Shown: piece after piece, positions 61,334 through 64,000 of the stretch
Numbering within the stretch: position 1 is the stretch's first letter
Layout: each line of letters starts with the position of its first letter
DNA from: Mycolicibacter kumamotonensis
Lineage (GTDB): Bacteria > Actinomycetota > Actinomycetes > Mycobacteriales > Mycobacteriaceae
NCBI RefSeq assembly: GCF_002086285.1
Contig: NZ_MVHU01000015.1
Coordinates: forward strand, 37,549-101,548
Length of the DNA: 64,000 nt
Direction: 5' to 3'
Position numbers and translations under genes: made by a program
Notes under the pieces: generated by a model
Told to the model about the DNA's origin: nothing
What the model saw: the letters and a program-made list of their open reading frames with translations, nothing else
The model's database searches: none

Positions 61334-62617
61334 TCACTCCTGACCCGGAACCGGTTCGCCGGTGTCGAAGTAGACCTCGTGGATACCGGGTTGCCCGGCC
61401 ACCTCCCCCAACAGGCTCTTGAGCTCGCCCGGCTCGACGTGCCAGTGCCGTACCTCGATCCCGGTGAGTCGGTCGGCGATTCGCTCGCTGGGTGCCTCCG
61501 CCCGGCCTGCAGGTGCGCGACGGCCCGGCCGTCCGGCGGCCAAGCCGGCCGCAGCGACGCCGGCACCATGTCCGGCGGGTGCGGCCGCGGCCGCCGACGC
61601 GGCGGTGGGCGCCGCGCACGCGGTGGGCGCGGTCTCGGGTAGCGACTCGGCCCAGGTCGGCGGGACCGCGAGCTTGCCGACAGTTCGCGCGCTCCCTGCG
61701 TTCGCGGCCACCACCGGCCGAACGCCTTCGGTCAGAGCAGTCGATTCGGCACCGGCCAATGCCCTTGCGCCGGAACCGAACCCGGCCCTGCCACCGGTGG
61801 CCTGGGAGATGTCGAGGTCGGTGTTGAGGTTGCGGGCATACTGGCCCATGCCGTAGAGCACCGAGATGTTGGTGTCGTTGGCGGGCAGGACGGTGCGCGC
61901 CAACGTCTCGATGTAGGAGGCGGCCTGCGCCGCCGGGTCGGTGCTCTGCGCCGAGGCCAGCGCACCGATCGGCGAGGCCTGCGCACCCCCGGAGCCGGAG
62001 AGCCCGCGCAGTGTCTGCGGTATGGCGTTCAGCAGTGGGGACAGCTGGTTCTGGGTGGCCGCGGTGTCCCCTCCGGCCGACCCATCGGTCACCGGGGGCG
62101 GCGGGGTGAAGGGCTGCAGCGTCGTCGCGGCGGCCGAGCGGGCCGCGTAGCCGTACATCACCGTCGCGTCCTGCAGCCACATGAGGTGGTACTCGGCCTC
62201 GGTCGCCGCGATCGCTGTGCTGTTCTGCCCGAGCACGTTGGAGGCCACCAGGACCACCAACTGGGCCCGGTTGGCGGTGATGGCCGGCGGCGGCACCGTC
62301 GCGGCAAACGCCTGCTCGAAGTCGCTCACCGCCAGCATCATTCGGCTCGCGGTGTGCTCGGCCGCCGCCGCGGTGGTGCGGAGCCAGTTCGCGTACGGCG
62401 TCGCCGCGGCCGCCATCGCCTGTGATGCCGGACCGAACCAGCTCTGCCCGCTGAGCTCGGCGATCACCGCCTGATAGGACGCGGCCACCGCGCTGAGTTC
62501 CCCGGCCAGCCCCCGCCAGGCGCCGGCCGCGGCCAGCATCGGGCCGCTACCGGGGCCGGCATAGATCAGCGCGGAGTTGATCTCCGGTGGCAGCGCGCCG
62601 AAGTCCACGCCGGACAC
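61334..62617 (-). CDS. PPE-SVP protein with MgtC-like C-terminal tail
   Basis: 427 residues from GTG 62617 (GTG 62608, [12 protein letters not shown], is an alternative). The PPE domain and SVP motif (VGKLAVPPTWAESLPET, an AVP variant) are followed by the tail ERIADRLTGIEVRHWHVEPG, then LKSLLGEVAGQPGIHEVYFDT. The tail is shorter but parallel to the previous gene's. It lies 3 nt after the stop of the upstream PPE gene. The two genes look like tandem duplicates with a replaced C-terminus. Confidence 0.88.
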   Translation of the reverse strand: MSGVDFGALPPEINSALIYAGPGSGPMLAAAGAWRGLAGELSAVAASYQAVIAELSGQSWFGPASQAMAAAATPYANWLRTTAAAAEHTASRMMLAVSDFEQAFAATVPPPAITANRAQLVVLVASNVLGQNSTAIAATEAEYHLMWLQDATVMYGYAARSAAATTLQPFTPPPPVTDGSAGGDTAATQNQLSPLLNAIPQTLRGLSGSGGAQASPIGALASAQSTDPAAQAASYIETLARTVLPANDTNISVLYGMGQYARNLNTDLDISQATGGRAGFGSGARALAGAESTALTEGVRPVVAANAGSARTVGKLAVPPTWAESLPETAPTACAAPTAASAAAAAPAGHGAGVAAAGLAAGRPGRRAPAGRAEAPSERIADRLTGIEVRHWHVEPGELKSLLGEVAGQPGIHEVYFDTGEPVPGQE

Positions 62618-62620
62618 CGC

Positions 62621-63841
62621 TCAGTCCTCCGCCGACGGGGGGATCACGATGATGGTCGCCTTGCTCGGCTTACTGGGCTTGCTCGCCGCCGCCAGGCCGG
62701 TCGCCCCGCCCACGTCGCGACCGGCGGCTCCCCGGCTGACCGCCATGGCGCGTCCGGCCAGGCTACTCAGGGCCAGATCGCCGGCCAGACCGGTTTCGCC
62801 CTCCGCGGCAACCGCCGCGACGGCTTGCGGCCCGGCCTCCGGGAAGACCGCGGCGACAGCCTTGGCGGTCGTGGTCTGGGCGATCCAGCCCTGCGGCACC
62901 GATAGTCGCCCGATCGCCCCGCCGTTGCCCAATCCCGCTGACACCATCGGGGCACCGGCCAATCGGCTTCCTGCCAGCGCCCCGGCCGGAAGCGCCTTCG
63001 GTTCGTCGAGCCAGGGTTTGGGCCCCATCGCCCGGTTGACCGCGGAGACCACGTTCGCGCCGTTCATCGGCAGCAGCACGCACTGGATCGCCAGCAGGTA
63101 GGGAATGCCGCCCACTCCGAACAGCGAGATCGGCGACAGCGGGCCGGCCAGAAAATCAAGTATCGCCGTCGGGTCCGCCTGCGCGGGCCCCGATACCGCC
63201 ATGCTCTGCAGCGCCTGCGGCACCATCGAGATCAGTTGGCTCAACGACGACTGCGTCTGGGCAGCCGTTCCGGTCGCCGCCTGGGTGGCTGCCGCGGCCT
63301 GGGCCTGCAAGCCGGCCGGGTTGGTGGTCTGGGGCGGCGCGGCGAACGGGGGCAAGGCGGTGGCACTGGCAGAGGCGCCGGCGTAGCCGTACATCGCCCC
63401 GGCGTCCTGGGCCCACATTTCGGCGTATTCCAGCTCAGCGGCGGCGATCGCCGCGGTGTTCTGGCCCAGGATGTTGGTGGCGATCAGCGACAGCAACAGA
63501 CTGCGGTTCGCTTCGATCACCGGTGGCGGCACCGTCGCGGCGAACGCGGCATCGTAGGCGGCCGCAGCGGCCCGGGCTTGAGCGGCGGCCTGCTGGGCTT
63601 GCACGGCCGTGCTGCCCATCCAGCCGGCGTAGGGCCGTGCGGCCGCCGACATCGTCGCCGCCGTCGGCCCGGACCACGCTTGGGTAAGGCTGGTGACCAC
63701 CGCGTTGTACGACGACGCGGTCGAACTCAATTCGGCGGCCAATGCGTCCCACGCTGCGGCGGCCGCCAGCAACGGTCCCGAACCGGGGCCGGAATACATT
63801 CGGCCCGAGTTGATCTCCGGTGGCAATGCTCCGAAATCCAT
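62621..63841 (-). CDS. PPE-SVP protein (PPE31-like group)
   Basis: 406 residues from ATG 63841. PPE domain [23 protein letters not shown] motif [18 protein letters not shown]; a C-terminal Lys/Ser stretch [21 protein letters not shown]. It lacks the MgtC-like tail of its neighbours. It is the first of the PPE operon, 83 nt downstream of the EsxN-like gene, with which it is likely co-transcribed. Confidence 0.88.
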   Translation of the reverse strand: MDFGALPPEINSGRMYSGPGSGPLLAAAAAWDALAAELSSTASSYNAVVTSLTQAWSGPTAATMSAAARPYAGWMGSTAVQAQQAAAQARAAAAAYDAAFAATVPPPVIEANRSLLLSLIATNILGQNTAAIAAAELEYAEMWAQDAGAMYGYAGASASATALPPFAAPPQTTNPAGLQAQAAAATQAATGTAAQTQSSLSQLISMVPQALQSMAVSGPAQADPTAILDFLAGPLSPISLFGVGGIPYLLAIQCVLLPMNGANVVSAVNRAMGPKPWLDEPKALPAGALAGSRLAGAPMVSAGLGNGGAIGRLSVPQGWIAQTTTAKAVAAVFPEAGPQAVAAVAAEGETGLAGDLALSSLAGRAMAVSRGAAGRDVGGATGLAAASKPSKPSKATIIVIPPSAED

Positions 63842-63924
63842 GCCCTCCACCTCTGGTCGATCGGCCGCCGCGTGGATCTCCGATCAGCCGGTGACGGTGC
63901 ACTGCCCCGGTGGGCCCTGGTTGG

Positions 63925-64000
63925 TCAGGCCCAGCTGGAGCCGACGGAGGCGTCGGTGTTGGCCATGTTGTTGCCGGCGCTCTGCACCTTCTGACCGTGG
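63925..64000 (-). CDS. C-terminal end of EsxN-type WXG100 protein (5' beyond window)
   Basis: The last 24 residues are HGQKVQSAGNNMANTDASVG followed by SSWA and TGA. This is nearly the C-terminus of M. tuberculosis EsxN (HGQKVQAAGNNMAQTDSAVG, then SSWA), the ESX-5 Mtb9.9 family. A partner esxM-type gene is expected just upstream, outside the window. Presence here supports a slow-growing species with ESX-5 and PPE genes in one cluster. Confidence 0.85.
   Translation of the reverse strand, partial: HGQKVQSAGNNMANTDASVGSSWA

Overview
The window is high-GC actinobacterial chromosome from a Mycobacterium (sensu lato), very likely a slow grower or a member of the M. terrae/Mycolicibacter group. 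The evidence is a set of PPE genes with SVP motifs, the tail of an EsxN-type ESX-5 substrate, Apa, GarA, SecA2, GuaB1 and type II NADH dehydrogenase. The gene order follows, in inverted orientation, the M. tuberculosis H37Rv segment from about Rv1869c to Rv1807; this comparison is from memory of H37Rv, not from an alignment. I saw no tRNA, rRNA, insertion sequence or CRISPR array.

Layout. 1-3.1 kb: a truncated TIR-domain gene divergent from a two-TM/TrkA-N/RyR protein, then a HhH DNA-glycosylase-like gene. 3.1-13.3 kb: ferredoxin-reductase-like flavoprotein, a thiolase plus fused CoA-transferase pair, phosphoketolase, a small secreted protein, a CPBP protease, an alcohol dehydrogenase and a GlsB-like membrane protein. 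13.4-17 kb: apa and the modABC molybdate transporter. 17-22.8 kb: degenerate SDR, ndh, thioesterase, blaI-blaR and gnd1 (the H37Rv urease operon is absent). 22.7-26 kb: alpha/beta hydrolase and two tandem secreted histidine phosphatases. 26.7-39 kb: guaB1, two CNNM/CBS proteins, a glycosylase-annotated protein, glcB, a VWA membrane protein, a large repeat protein and a small secreted protein with a structured leader. 39-51 kb: tandem glycine riboswitch with gcvB, then resR-Rv1829-Rv1828-garA-gcvH-DUF881 genes-pgsA2-secA2. 50.8-57.3 kb: Rv1819c-type ABC transporter, an Rv1815-VOC-Rv1817 operon, a LysM lectin and a sterol-desaturase-like protein. 57.3-64 kb: mgtC and four PPE genes with an M-box Mg2+ riboswitch, ending in an EsxN-like gene cut by the window edge.

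Working together: the glycine cleavage genes gcvB and gcvH and the FHA regulator GarA, which controls central metabolism, lie in one neighbourhood with malate synthase nearby. The right end reads as a Mg2+-responsive PPE/MgtC module. Region-specific additions (TIR/RyR pair, phosphoketolase, histidine phosphatases, repeat protein, lectin) sit in the gaps of an otherwise conserved core. The most promising leads are the TIR/RyR divergent pair, the M-box-PPE-mgtC module in which PPE tails resemble the end of MgtC, and the structured leader at 38.2-38.4 kb.
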